From assembly GCA_963980215.1 (NCBI GenBank), contig CAXBYZ010000004.1, positions 1 through 54,793 of the forward strand: 54,793 nt of DNA, written 5' to 3'. A program made the translations under genes and the position numbers. The DNA comes from CAXBYZ01 sp963980215 (lineage in GTDB: Bacteria; Patescibacteriota; Microgenomatia; UBA1400; CG1-02-47-37). This document shows positions 38,752 through 46,721 of this stretch, piece after piece. The notes beneath the pieces are model-generated. The model was not told the origin of the DNA and searched no databases. It was given only the letters and a program-made list of their open reading frames with translations. Position 1 is the first letter of the stretch. Every line of letters begins with the position of its first letter.

Positions 38752-39177
38752 TTATTTGGAGGCGTTGTCTAGGGCTTGGTTTAGGAGAGTGTCTGGTTCG
38801 GCGTTTTTCTCACGGGGAATCGCGGTGTAGCTAGTAGCAAGAGACAGCTCACCTTCAAGTTGGCGAATTTTAATTATTAGGGTTCTTAGGTTTGAGTCTT
38901 TTACTTTCCAGAGTCCGTTTAGTTGGTTGGCCACTAAAGCAGAGTCTACAAAAAAATTGCAGTTTTGAGTATTTTTAATTTTTTCTTTATTTTGGGTCAA
39001 CCACTCTAAAGCCGAGATAACTGCACTATACTCAGCCACGTTATTCGTAGCCTTGCCAATAGTGCGACCAAGTTGGTAAATAATTTCTTGAGAGTCATTT
39101 TTGATAACCACCCCAATAGCTGCTGGCCCTGGATTTCCTCGTGAGCCCCCGTCGGTGTTGATGGTAAGGTTACTCAT
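38752..39177 (-). CDS. RNase HI family protein
   Basis: A 141-residue RNase H-fold protein that cleaves RNA in RNA-DNA hybrids. The acidic residues are in INTDGGSRGNPG (Asp), NVAEYSAVISAL (Glu), FFVDSALVANQL (Asp) and the last acidic residue near NAEPDTLLNQ. It matches the short YqgF/ribonuclease HI group often annotated as reverse-transcriptase-like. It overlaps khpB by 8 nt and is the last gene before a terminator. Confidence 0.9.
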   Translation of the reverse strand: MSNLTINTDGGSRGNPGPAAIGVVIKNDSQEIIYQLGRTIGKATNNVAEYSAVISALEWLTQNKEKIKNTQNCNFFVDSALVANQLNGLWKVKDSNLRTLIIKIRQLEGELSLATSYTAIPREKNAEPDTLLNQALDNASK

Positions 39178-39679
39178 TTACTGGCTGGTCGTCTTCAATT
39201 GGAAGGGGTGGAGTGTTGGCTTCTGGGTCTTTAGGCTTGACTATTAAGTGCCTGTTTCTACCTTCTCCCTCTGACTCGGTAATTATGTCTGGATCAGCTT
39301 CTAGGATGAGGTGAACTGTTCTTCTTTCAAATGGATTTAGGTTAAAAAGAGCGATTGGTTCGTTTGAGAACTTAACTCGTTGGGCGGTGTCGTCGGCTAA
39401 GACCTTTAGAGACTCTTCTCTTTTTTGACGATAGTCGCCGATGTTTAAGATGGCTCTAGTCCAAGAACCAGACTCTTTGTAGGCAATAAGGCCGATCATT
39501 AGCTGGAGAGCTGCTAGAGTATCTCCGTGATAACCGATAAGGATACCTGAGTCGGCTTCTGGTAGTTTGATGTCAACACTGAAGGTGTTGGCTTCGTCTT
39601 CTTTGACAGTGATGGCTTCTGGGGTGATGTCGAGTTTGGATAGAAGGTCTTTGGTGATTTTTTCTAGAGATTTTTTCAT
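39170..39679 (-). CDS. khpB: KH-R3H RNA-binding protein (Jag/KhpB family)
   Basis: A 169-residue protein with a KH domain (SGILIGYHGDTLAALQLMIGL, with the G-x-x-G loop) and a C-terminal R3H domain (LNPFERRTVHLILEADPDIITESEGEG). It lacks the N-terminal Jag domain of Gram-positive homologues. KhpB binds RNA and affects cell division and elongation. It overlaps yidC by 4 nt, the usual partner in the rpmH-rnpA-yidD-yidC-jag cluster. Confidence 0.93.
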   Translation of the reverse strand: MKKSLEKITKDLLSKLDITPEAITVKEDEANTFSVDIKLPEADSGILIGYHGDTLAALQLMIGLIAYKESGSWTRAILNIGDYRQKREESLKVLADDTAQRVKFSNEPIALFNLNPFERRTVHLILEADPDIITESEGEGRNRHLIVKPKDPEANTPPLPIEDDQPVNE

Positions 39680-40461
39680 AACTGTTTATTTTTCAAGTAT
39701 AGTTGCTGAATTAACATAAAGACAGAGAAGGTGAGCCAGTAAAGAACTAGACCAGAGGGGAACTTGAAACCAATAAAAATAGTCATTAAGGGCATCATGT
39801 AGAGCATTTGTGACTGCATGGCGGCGGCCATGTCGTCTGTTTCTTCCTTAGTTTTTTTGGTTTGTTCTTTGGTGGCTTTGGCTGCCGGCATCATTAATTT
39901 GCTGGATAAGAATTGGGCGACTGCGGCGGCTATTAGAAATAAACCTGGCAATCTGTTGATAGTGTATTTTAAGAACTTGATGTCTTTGATGACAAATAAA
40001 TCTGGTTGAGTTAAGTCTAGGTATAAAAATTTAGTGTTTAAAGTAAACTCTTTTGAAAGTTTTAAGCCTTGATAGAGAAGGTTGTTTAAAGTCTCGACTA
40101 TGTTTCCCTCTGGTTTTAAAACTTGATTGAAGGCTTGAAACAAAGCGATGAGAATAACTATCTGAACTATTTGAGGTAAACATCCAGAGGCGGGGTTGAC
40201 GCCGTGTTTTTTGTAAAATTCTAGTTGCTTTTGAGCAAATTGTTGCTTGTCTTTAGAGTACTTGCTCTTTAACTTAGCTAGCTCTGGCTGGAGGCTTTTT
40301 AGTTTTTGGGCTGATTTTAATGAAGGAAGAGTGAGGGGAGTGAGGGCACCTCTAATAAATAAAGTTAAACCAATAATGGCTAGGCCTAAATTTTGACCCA
40401 AAAATTGGTAGAAAAAAATTAAGGCATTAACTAGTGGTTGATAAAAAATTGTGTTCCACAT
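39676..40461 (-). CDS. yidC: Membrane protein insertase YidC
   Basis: A 261-residue Oxa1/YidC-type insertase that places proteins in the membrane. It has five hydrophobic segments and the family patterns GLTLFIRGALTPL, KYSKDKQQFAQKQLEFYKKHGVNPASGCLPQIVQIVILIALF and LVLYWLTFSVFML. I start at MWNTIFYQP (40461); an in-frame upstream ATG at 40491 would add residues from a palindromic element and is less likely. It lies 51 nt after yidD and overlaps khpB. Confidence 0.93.
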   Translation of the reverse strand: MWNTIFYQPLVNALIFFYQFLGQNLGLAIIGLTLFIRGALTPLTLPSLKSAQKLKSLQPELAKLKSKYSKDKQQFAQKQLEFYKKHGVNPASGCLPQIVQIVILIALFQAFNQVLKPEGNIVETLNNLLYQGLKLSKEFTLNTKFLYLDLTQPDLFVIKDIKFLKYTINRLPGLFLIAAAVAQFLSSKLMMPAAKATKEQTKKTKEETDDMAAAMQSQMLYMMPLMTIFIGFKFPSGLVLYWLTFSVFMLIQQLYLKNKQL

Positions 40462-40478
40462 AATAAAAATTGTTCCTA

Positions 40479-40537
40479 GGTTACGAACCAAAATTTCGGA
40501 AGGTTTGTAACCTTACCCTTCAAGGCTTGGAACCTTG
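40479..40537. repeat. Palindromic elements between yidD and yidC
   Basis: GGTTACGAACC (40479-40489) and GGTTTGTAACC (40502-40512) pair with one G-T around an AT-rich core, close to family D. A second hairpin, CAAGG-cttggaa-CCTTG (40521-40537), encodes the last residues of YidD (VPSLEG region). Confidence 0.75.
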
Positions 40538-40728
40538 TCTATTCCTCCTTGATTCCAAGGGTGACATTTAAAAATCCTCCTAATACCAAGGAGGCTACCT
40601 CTTAATATACCATATTTGTTAATAGCTTGATAGGAATAATCTGAACAAGTGGGTGAGAATCTACAGTTTTTGGAGTTTTTGGTCAAACTTTGATATATAT
40701 TAATTGTTTTGAGAAGAATTTTTTTCAT
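40513..40728 (-). CDS. yidD: Membrane protein insertion efficiency factor YidD
   Basis: A 71-residue protein with the YidD signature: CRFSPTCSDYSYQAINKYG (residues 22-40), LLGIRRIFKCHPWNQGGIDKVP. It helps YidC insert membrane proteins and sits at the inner face of the membrane. It overlaps rnpA by 29 nt, as in many bacteria. The last six residues are encoded by a palindrome. Confidence 0.94.
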   Translation of the reverse strand: MKKILLKTINIYQSLTKNSKNCRFSPTCSDYSYQAINKYGILRGSLLGIRRIFKCHPWNQGGIDKVPSLEG

Positions 40729-41047
40729 TTAAAGTGATTTTTAGTTCTTTTTTTATTTGATTTAGAGTTTTACCTTTTATATTGGATTTTGCAATGATCA
40801 AAATTGATTGGCCATTTTTAAATTTTTTAAGAATTGGTGTGACGGCTTGACGAAGAAGTCTTTTGACCCTGTTTCTATCGACCGCTTCTTTAGAAATTTT
40901 TTTGGAGACAATAAAACCTATTTTGGGAGGGGTTGGAGAAGTAGCTCCAAGTATTTTAACAATAAATAGGGGGGAGTGAAGGGTGTTGGAAGATAAAAAA
41001 AGTTTTGGAATTAAGTAGCCAGGAAGACGATTATCTTTGTTTAGCAT
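40700..41047 (-). CDS. rnpA: Ribonuclease P protein component
   Basis: A 115-residue RNase P protein that assists the RNA subunit in 5' maturation of tRNAs. The RNR motif is present as KKISKEAVDRNRVKRLLRQA near residues 49-68, and KIGFIVSKK precedes it. The ATG at 41047 overlaps the rpmH stop by one base (TGATG). A codon just upstream (TTG at 41050) is not needed. Confidence 0.95.
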   Translation of the reverse strand: MLNKDNRLPGYLIPKLFLSSNTLHSPLFIVKILGATSPTPPKIGFIVSKKISKEAVDRNRVKRLLRQAVTPILKKFKNGQSILIIAKSNIKGKTLNQIKKELKITLNEKNSSQNN

Positions 41048-41181
41048 CAAGCGGTTAGTTTTTTTCTACCTTTGGCTCGGCGTCTTTTGATTAAGTTTCT
41101 GCCAGTTCGTGACCTCATCCTAGAGAAAAAGCCATGAACTTTTGAGCGACGACGTTTTTTGGGTTGGAATGTTTGTTTCAT
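41047..41181 (-). CDS. rpmH: Large ribosomal subunit protein bL34
   Basis: A 44-residue, very basic protein beginning MKQTFQPKKRRRSKVHGFFS and ending with a Lys/Arg-rich tail, the exact bL34 pattern. It sits on the 50S subunit near the exit tunnel. The TGA stop overlaps the rnpA ATG. A TATAAT lies 8 nt upstream of its ATG, so the mRNA is near-leaderless. It opens the rpmH-rnpA-yidD-yidC-khpB-rnhA operon, divergent from dnaA. Confidence 0.96.
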   Translation of the reverse strand: MKQTFQPKKRRRSKVHGFFSRMRSRTGRNLIKRRRAKGRKKLTA

Positions 41182-41189
41182 ACTGGCTG

Positions 41190-41195
41190 ATTATA
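41190..41195 (-). promoter_or_regulatory. -10 of rpmH operon
   Basis: TATAAT on the minus strand, 8 nt before the rpmH ATG. The -35 position is occupied by the edge of a family-A element and shows no consensus. Confidence 0.5.
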
Positions 41196-41210
41196 GCATA
41201 ATCCCACACC

Positions 41211-41262
41211 AAGGTTCCGAACTCGGAAGTTCGGAACCCATCTAGCTTCAAGAACTAACCTT
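41211..41262. repeat. Family-A element between rpmH and dnaA
   Basis: AAGGTTCCGAACT-cgg-AAGTTCGGAACC hairpin followed by TTCAAGAACTAACCTT, which resembles the right end of family B. It lies directly beside the rpmH promoter and just upstream of the dnaA promoter. Confidence 0.8.
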
Positions 41263-41274
41263 GTTATTTATATG

Positions 41275-41303
41275 TTGACAGGGTGTGGATAACTATGTAT
41301 GTT
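41275..41303 (+). promoter_or_regulatory. dnaA promoter with DnaA box
   Basis: TTGACA (41275-41280), a 17-bp spacer and TATGTT (41298-41303). TGTGGATAA at 41284-41292 is a consensus DnaA box in the spacer, so DnaA autorepression is likely. Confidence 0.6.
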
Positions 41304-41351
41304 TATATTGAGATGGGTTTTCCATTAAGGTTGAGCCCTGCCTACAATATT

Positions 41352-42734
41352 ATGAATATAGAAAGTTTATGGGCAGCGGTGTTAGCTGACCTTGAGTTAA
41401 ATTTATCCCCTGGAAATTTTACGACCTGGATAGCTCCCTTGAAAGCAGTGGAGTTAAAAGGTGGTAGTGACGAGAAGTTTTCTCTTGTGGTGGGGTGCCC
41501 CTCTGTTTTTCATAAAAACCAAGTTTCTGATAGGTATGTTGGAAAAATTCAAACTGTGGTTGAAGAGAGTTTGAAAACTAAGTGCGAAGTTGAACTTTTG
41601 GTGGTTAGTATTGATAAACCGAACAGTGGTGATAACGAGATAAGTGACGATCTTTTTTCTGTTGATACTGATAAGATGGCTTTAGAGGCATACGAGAATG
41701 GTTTTTATAAGGCTGGTTTGAGCCCAGGGCTTACTTTTGATAACTTTGCGGTTTCGAGCAGTAATGAAGTGGCTCATGCGGGAGCGAGGACTGCGGCTAG
41801 TAAGCCTGGGCAAGTTTATCACCTAATTTTTATTTATGGCGGAGTAGGGGTGGGAAAGACTCACTTGATGCAAGCAGTAGGGCATGAAATGTTGAAAAAA
41901 AACCCTGATCAGTCAATTGTTTATTGCACTGGAGAAGAGTTTACAAATGAGATTATTGAAGCGATTCGAAATAGATCGACCCCTGTTTTTAGACAAAAGT
42001 ATAGAAAAGCTAGAGCTCTATTTCTTGACGATGTTCAGTTTATTGGCGGAAAAGAGAAGGTTCAGGAGGAATTTTTTCATACCTTTAATGCTGTGATAAA
42101 AGAAGGGGGACAAGTTATATTGACCAGCGATAGGCTTCCTAGTGAAATTGTTGGACTAGAAGATAGACTAAGAAGCCGGTTTGAAGGGGGGTTAACTGTT
42201 GATGTCCAGGAGCCTGGGTTTGAGCTACGGGCAGCAATATTATTGATAAAGGCTCAACAAATGGGGGTTGAGTTACCGATGAAGGTGGCTCAGATGATCG
42301 CGGCTAATGTGGAGTCGACCAGGAAACTTGAAGGGATTTTGTTAAGGTTGAGTGGAGAGGTTTTGACTAGAAAAGAGCCTTTAACTGAGGAGTTGGCGAT
42401 GGCCCTACTTAATAAAATTGGGGGAGAGGCTGAGGTGTCTAGAAAAACTGTGACTCCGAAACAAGTTTTAAATGAAGTTTCAAAATTTTACCAAGTAAAG
42501 CCGGCTGAACTTAAGGGTAGCAGGAGGTTAAGGGCGGTGGTTTTACCAAGGCAAGTGGTGATGTATTTGCTTAGAAAAGAGTTAAATTTGCCTTTAAAAG
42601 AGGCGGGTAAACTTTTGGGGGGAAGAGATCACACAACTATTATCCATGGCCAAGATAAAGTTTCCAAGATGTTACCGAGTTCGGAAAAGTTAAGAATGGA
42701 TATTTCTGTGATTAGAAAAAGCTTGTATAGGTAG
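41352..42734 (+). CDS. dnaA: Chromosomal replication initiator DnaA
   Basis: A 460-residue initiator that melts the origin. Domain I is at the N-terminus (NIESLWAAVLADLELNLSPGNFTTWIAP), the AAA+ domain has Walker A YGGVGVGKTHL near residues 162-172 and Walker B ARALFLDDVQFI near 227, and the C-terminal domain IV has the DnaA signature GGRDHTTIIHGQDKV near 423-437. I start at the ATG at 41352 because domain I begins there; 23 extra upstream codons would not match the family. DnaA boxes lie in its promoter and just downstream. Confidence 0.95.
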   Translation: MNIESLWAAVLADLELNLSPGNFTTWIAPLKAVELKGGSDEKFSLVVGCPSVFHKNQVSDRYVGKIQTVVEESLKTKCEVELLVVSIDKPNSGDNEISDDLFSVDTDKMALEAYENGFYKAGLSPGLTFDNFAVSSSNEVAHAGARTAASKPGQVYHLIFIYGGVGVGKTHLMQAVGHEMLKKNPDQSIVYCTGEEFTNEIIEAIRNRSTPVFRQKYRKARALFLDDVQFIGGKEKVQEEFFHTFNAVIKEGGQVILTSDRLPSEIVGLEDRLRSRFEGGLTVDVQEPGFELRAAILLIKAQQMGVELPMKVAQMIAANVESTRKLEGILLRLSGEVLTRKEPLTEELAMALLNKIGGEAEVSRKTVTPKQVLNEVSKFYQVKPAELKGSRRLRAVVLPRQVVMYLLRKELNLPLKEAGKLLGGRDHTTIIHGQDKVSKMLPSSEKLRMDISVIRKSLYR

Positions 42735-42825
42735 TGGATAAGTTTTGATCGAGTGGGGATAAGTTTTCAAGTTATCCACAACTTTGATAGTTATCCACAA
42801 ATTGTTCACAATTGTTTCCACAAAA
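42733..42825. other. Probable oriC: DnaA-box cluster between dnaA and dnaN
   Basis: Two perfect TTATCCACA boxes (42772-42780 and 42791-42799). Near boxes are AGTGGATAA (42733-42741), TGGGGATAA (42754-42762), TTGTTCACA (42802-42810) and a TTTCCACA copy at 42815-42822. The first two read in the opposite direction to the others. The following 100 bp are AT-rich. Confidence 0.8.
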
Positions 42826-42856
42826 AGATGTGGGTTTTGCACAAGAAAATATCCCA

Positions 42857-42885
42857 AAGACACTTGACGAAAAATCGTTTATAAT
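42857..42885 (+). promoter_or_regulatory. dnaN promoter
   Basis: AAGACA (42857-42862), a 17-bp spacer and TATAAT (42880-42885). It is followed by a leader of about 50 nt with AAAGGAGAAG as ribosome site before the ATG at 42943, unlike the leaderless genes around it. Confidence 0.6.
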
Positions 42886-42942
42886 GAAGATATTAACACT
42901 GCCTACTAAAGACTACTACTAAGTATTAATAAAGGAGAAGAG

Positions 42943-44067
42943 ATGAAAGTTTCGTTATTGCAAGAGAATTTAGCCAAAGGGGTGATGATGGTTGGTAGGA
43001 TGGTAGCAAGTAAGGCGCAGTTGCCGGTTTTATCTAATATTTTGCTGGTAACAGAGTCTGGAAAGTTAAGAGTGTCAGCAACAAATTTAGAAACAGGAAT
43101 GAATGTGTGGATTTCCTCAAAGATAGATGAGCCTGGAAAGATTACGGTGCCTGCTAAGATATTTATGGAGCTGGTGAGCTCTTTACCTAAAGAGACAGTT
43201 ATTCTTGAGACTGAGGGAGAGAAGATTAAGGTGACTTGCGGCAAGTTTAAAGCAACGGTTAATGGGATATTGGCTGAAGAGTTTCCTGAGGTACCAAGTC
43301 TAAAAAGTGGGAGTAAAAAAGGAGTTGAGTCTTTAAAGATAAAAACAAGCGTTTTTGAGAGCTTTATCGATCAAGTGGCTATGGCAGCTGGAGTGGATGA
43401 AGCAAGGCCAATTTTTACTGGAGTGAAGTGGGAGATAGGTAAAAACATTAAGCTAGCAGCTACAGATGGTTACCGTTTGAGCGTAAAGAAGATTAAGGGG
43501 GTGTCATGGTCTGGAGAGAAAAAAGAGATGATAGTGCCGGCTAAGGCATTAATGGAGATAACCAAGATCGTTTCTAAGGTAGATGATGATGAAGTGTTAG
43601 TAGCGGTGACGGATAAAGATAAGCAGTTAATACTGGCTCTTAAAGATGTTGAGGTGGTAACTAGGTTGATTGAGGGAGAGTTCCCTGATTTTGAGAAGAT
43701 AATTCCAACAACAGCAAGTAGTACGGTTGAACTTGATAGAGAGGAGTTGACTCAGGCGGTGAGGGCGGTGGCCATCTTTGCTAGAGATAGTGCCAACATT
43801 GTTAAGTTTAAGGTGACGGATAAATATTTATTGATTTCGGCAAATGCCCCACAAGTGGGAGAGAACGAGGTCGGAGTGAGTGTTGAAAGAAAGGGAGAAG
43901 AGACAGAGATAGCTTTTAATAGTAGATATTTATTAGAAATTTTATCTTTGGTGAAGGCTGAGAGATTAACTTTATCGATGTCTGGGCCGTTAAATCCTGG
44001 TGTTTTTAGGGAAGTTCCTGACCAAGACTTTTTACATATTATTATGCCGGTGAGGGTGCAGGGGTAG
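42943..44067 (+). CDS. dnaN: DNA polymerase III beta clamp
   Basis: A 374-residue sliding clamp. The three clamp domains are visible in order; typical stretches include VASKAQLPVLSNILL near residue 22, AATDGYRLS near 175 and ISANAPQVGENEV near 310, with the conserved C-terminal HIIMPVRV. It tethers polymerase to DNA. A clear Shine-Dalgarno is present. The last 26 bp overlap the convergent virB4 gene, and this overlap is part of a 23-bp sequence duplicated on the other side of a palindromic element. Confidence 0.96.
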   Translation: MKVSLLQENLAKGVMMVGRMVASKAQLPVLSNILLVTESGKLRVSATNLETGMNVWISSKIDEPGKITVPAKIFMELVSSLPKETVILETEGEKIKVTCGKFKATVNGILAEEFPEVPSLKSGSKKGVESLKIKTSVFESFIDQVAMAAGVDEARPIFTGVKWEIGKNIKLAATDGYRLSVKKIKGVSWSGEKKEMIVPAKALMEITKIVSKVDDDEVLVAVTDKDKQLILALKDVEVVTRLIEGEFPDFEKIIPTTASSTVELDREELTQAVRAVAIFARDSANIVKFKVTDKYLLISANAPQVGENEVGVSVERKGEETEIAFNSRYLLEILSLVKAERLTLSMSGPLNPGVFREVPDQDFLHIIMPVRVQG

Positions 44068-46030
44068 AGTCGTTAGGTTCCGAACTGCCTTTCGCTGGCG
44101 CTGCAGGCCGCTGAAAGTTCGGAACCGTGGCCGGTGAGGGTGCAGGGGTAGATGTTGGGTTGGTTGCGGGGGCGGGCTGTTTGTTGGCCAGTACTTCTTT
44201 GGGGTCACTGGTGATAAGAGCGTGTTCGTCTGGTGAGGCAACCACCTTTACAGCTACGTGGTTTTGACCAGCGAAGATAATACCGTGGCCAATGCCGGCC
44301 CCTAAAAGTAAGTGTTTTTCTCCTTCGGAAAGGTAAAAGATTTTAGCTAGCTTGTCGATAGCGGCGGTACTTTGTTTCATTAAAATTTGAATTGAAGAGT
44401 TGGTGACGATGGCTTTGCCGTAGTCTGAGGAGAGAAAGTCTTCGACATCTTGAGTGATGGTGGTTAAACCCAGATAGTATTTCCTGGCCCTTTTGGCCAT
44501 GGAGTAGAGGAAGCTAGCTGAGTCTGGGTATTTCATCATGTACCAAGCCTCGTCGACGACTAGTAGCCTTTTTTTTAGGTCTTTTTTAACTTTTGTCCAG
44601 ATGTGATCTAGAATCATGAACATGGCAATAGGGCGAAGGGCATCTTCTAGTTCCTGAATAGAGAAAACAGTAAAAGTGTTTTGAATGTCAACATTGGTGT
44701 GTTGGTCAAAGATGCCCCGAAAGGAGCCTTTGACAAATTTTTCTAGGCGAGCGGCCAAGTTAAGGGCAGCGGTTTCTTCCATGCCGATTAAAACTTTATA
44801 CAGGTCTTCAAGGAGAGGGGGTTCTTTTTTTTGAGTGGCAGGGTCGGGGGTGATGCCTTTTTGTTTGTAGGTTAAGATAATACTTCTATCTAGAAGAGCT
44901 TCTTCTTGAGGGGAGAGGTCACCCATGATGATTTTAAAGAGGGAGTGAAGAGAGAGAATTTTTTGGGAAAGTTCGTTTTGACCTTCTTCATAAACTTGAG
45001 ATAGGTCAAAGGGGTTTATTTTTGAAGTAGATTTAAAAGAAAATTGAATGTATTGACCGCCCACGGATTCACAGAGTTTTTGATACTCGTTTTCAGGATC
45101 GATAATGATGACTTCAGTGTCAAACATTAATGACCTTAGGGCTTCAAGTTTAACAAGGTATGATTTACCAGCACCAGATTTAGCAAAGACGACGGAGTTA
45201 GCGTTTTCAAGAGAAAATCGGTCGAGAATAATGAGAGAACTGTTGTGCTGATTGATGCCGTACAAAACACCCGTATCTTGAGTTAACTCTGAAGAGGTAA
45301 AGGGAAAAGTGGTGGCTAGAGAGGTGGTGTCCATGTTTCTGGTGATCATTAGTCGATCTTGAGCTAAAGGGAGAGTGGTTTTGAAGGCGTCATTCATTTG
45401 AAGGCTGGCTGGTTTGGCAATGATCATGAGCGAGCCTAGGGCTGATTGAACTTGTTTGGTAATTTTATTTAATTCTTCTAAGGAGTCGGCAGGGATAGTA
45501 ATGTAGAGGCCAAATTGAAAGAATCTCTCAGAGCCTTTAGCTAACTCAATTTGAAGAGACCTGGCATCTTCTAGTTGAACTTTGGTGGAGACGTCGGCAA
45601 TTTTACCCCTTTCAATGTCTGACTGGATCTCGGCCTCCATTTCCCCGACTTTTCTTCTTAGATCACTCATGATGCCACGGCCATCGATGGGGTAGATATA
45701 CATGGAAATATTAAGAGAGTGTCTAAAGTTGATTAAGGGGGAGAGCCAGTTGGCGTTGACAAAGCGAGGGTAGCCAGAGACAAAAAGGGTGCGAAAGTAG
45801 GTGTTGTCAATTTTTTGGTGAGAAAAGTCAATTTCGATGGCTGAGGGGGCAATTATATCCTGGACAGAGGTGACTCCTCGGGAGAACTGATCTTGTTCAA
45901 AGCTGGTTTCTTGTTTGGTTTGTTTCGGGGTGGCCTGAGAAGCCGGGTTTGGGGTTGGCGAGTCACCTGGTTTTTGATCAGCTTTTGGGGTCGATGGAGG
46001 TTTTTTGGGTAGAGAAAGATTAAGTTTCAT
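44042..46030 (-). CDS. virB4: VirB4/TraC-type conjugation ATPase
   Basis: A 662-residue ATPase that energises type IV secretion or pilus assembly. Walker A is FAKSGAGKSYLV near residues 283-294, and Walker B is RLLVVDEAWYMM near 505. The N-terminus is Pro-rich. I start at the ATG at 46030, which overlaps the preceding gene by 11 nt; an upstream start (46108) would overlap by 89 nt. The C-terminal tail is Pro/Ala/Thr-rich and holds a 52-bp family-A element flanked by direct repeats, so the APSPA motif occurs twice. The 3' end overlaps dnaN. Confidence 0.9.
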   Translation of the reverse strand: MKLNLSLPKKPPSTPKADQKPGDSPTPNPASQATPKQTKQETSFEQDQFSRGVTSVQDIIAPSAIEIDFSHQKIDNTYFRTLFVSGYPRFVNANWLSPLINFRHSLNISMYIYPIDGRGIMSDLRRKVGEMEAEIQSDIERGKIADVSTKVQLEDARSLQIELAKGSERFFQFGLYITIPADSLEELNKITKQVQSALGSLMIIAKPASLQMNDAFKTTLPLAQDRLMITRNMDTTSLATTFPFTSSELTQDTGVLYGINQHNSSLIILDRFSLENANSVVFAKSGAGKSYLVKLEALRSLMFDTEVIIIDPENEYQKLCESVGGQYIQFSFKSTSKINPFDLSQVYEEGQNELSQKILSLHSLFKIIMGDLSPQEEALLDRSIILTYKQKGITPDPATQKKEPPLLEDLYKVLIGMEETAALNLAARLEKFVKGSFRGIFDQHTNVDIQNTFTVFSIQELEDALRPIAMFMILDHIWTKVKKDLKKRLLVVDEAWYMMKYPDSASFLYSMAKRARKYYLGLTTITQDVEDFLSSDYGKAIVTNSSIQILMKQSTAAIDKLAKIFYLSEGEKHLLLGAGIGHGIIFAGQNHVAVKVVASPDEHALITSDPKEVLANKQPAPATNPTSTPAPSPATVPNFQRPAAPAKGSSEPNDSTPAPSPA
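44046..44152. repeat. Family-A element flanked by 23-bp direct repeats
   Basis: The element is 44075-44126. The identical 23-bp flanks (44046-44068 and 44130-44152, starting GCCGGTGAGGGTGCAGGGG) are 84 bp apart, a multiple of 3. The left flank is the end of dnaN and the right lies in the virB4 tail. It could be a target-site duplication or a tandem duplication. Confidence 0.88.
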
Positions 46031-46721
46031 TTTGAGTAGGAGTATCTTTTGATATGGAAGCATTGACAATGGCAACTTCTGATTCTGAGCGATTGGTGAA
46101 ATCGACATTGCCAGAATTGGGATTGTAGTAGTTGAAAAAGAGTTTAATTAGTTGTGGGGTGGTGAGTTGCTTGGTTTTTAAACCAAGCCGAGAGAGTTGG
46201 GTGATGAGGTGATCTTTTTTTGGAATTAGGCTAGTTTTGGCTTTTTCAATCAGGACACTTTTGTCTAGGGTAAAGTTTTTTTGTTTTTTAAAAGCGGTAG
46301 ATAAAGTAGAAGAGACGCCCATTTCTAAACTAGAAAAAGGAAGAGATAGGTAAAACTTTTTGTCTAAGACCTCATTTTCTTTGACGGTTTGTTGGATAAA
46401 TTGATAGTATTTTTCCAGTTGAGTTTTAAGGAGGGGGTTGGTGATTCTTTGTTTTTGAGCATTTAAAAGACCAAGGTAAGAGTTGATGTTTTTCTTTTGA
46501 GAAGTAATTAAAATTTGAACTGGAAAGTTTAGAGAGTTTAGAAGACCAGCGTAGGCGTAGATGGTGGCGTCTTGTTCTCCCTCTGAAAGTAAAGAAAAGT
46601 TAACTGCTGATGTTTGAAGAATGATACAGGCAGAGCCATCTTTTAAGACAATCATGTCCTCTCGAATGTCTTCGATGTCCATGTGACTTTGAGTGCTGGT
46701 TTTGATTTGAGTGGCAGGCAT
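46020..46721 (-). CDS. VirB4 N-terminal-domain-like (TraC-like) protein
   Basis: A 233-residue protein. The first half (MDIEDIREDMIVLKDGSACIILQTSAVNFSLLSEGEQD, then LNSLNFPVQILITSQ) matches the N-terminal, non-ATPase domain of TraC/VirB4 proteins that contact other T4SS parts. In many bacteria this is fused to the ATPase; here it is a separate gene directly upstream of virB4. It overlaps virB4 by 11 nt and prgI by one base. There is no Walker motif. Confidence 0.8.
   Translation of the reverse strand: MPATQIKTSTQSHMDIEDIREDMIVLKDGSACIILQTSAVNFSLLSEGEQDATIYAYAGLLNSLNFPVQILITSQKKNINSYLGLLNAQKQRITNPLLKTQLEKYYQFIQQTVKENEVLDKKFYLSLPFSSLEMGVSSTLSTAFKKQKNFTLDKSVLIEKAKTSLIPKKDHLITQLSRLGLKTKQLTTPQLIKLFFNYYNPNSGNVDFTNRSESEVAIVNASISKDTPTQNET

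Noticed and set aside
41283..41351. Upstream start for dnaA
   Set aside because: The extra 23 codons overlap the predicted promoter and DnaA box and do not match domain I of the family.
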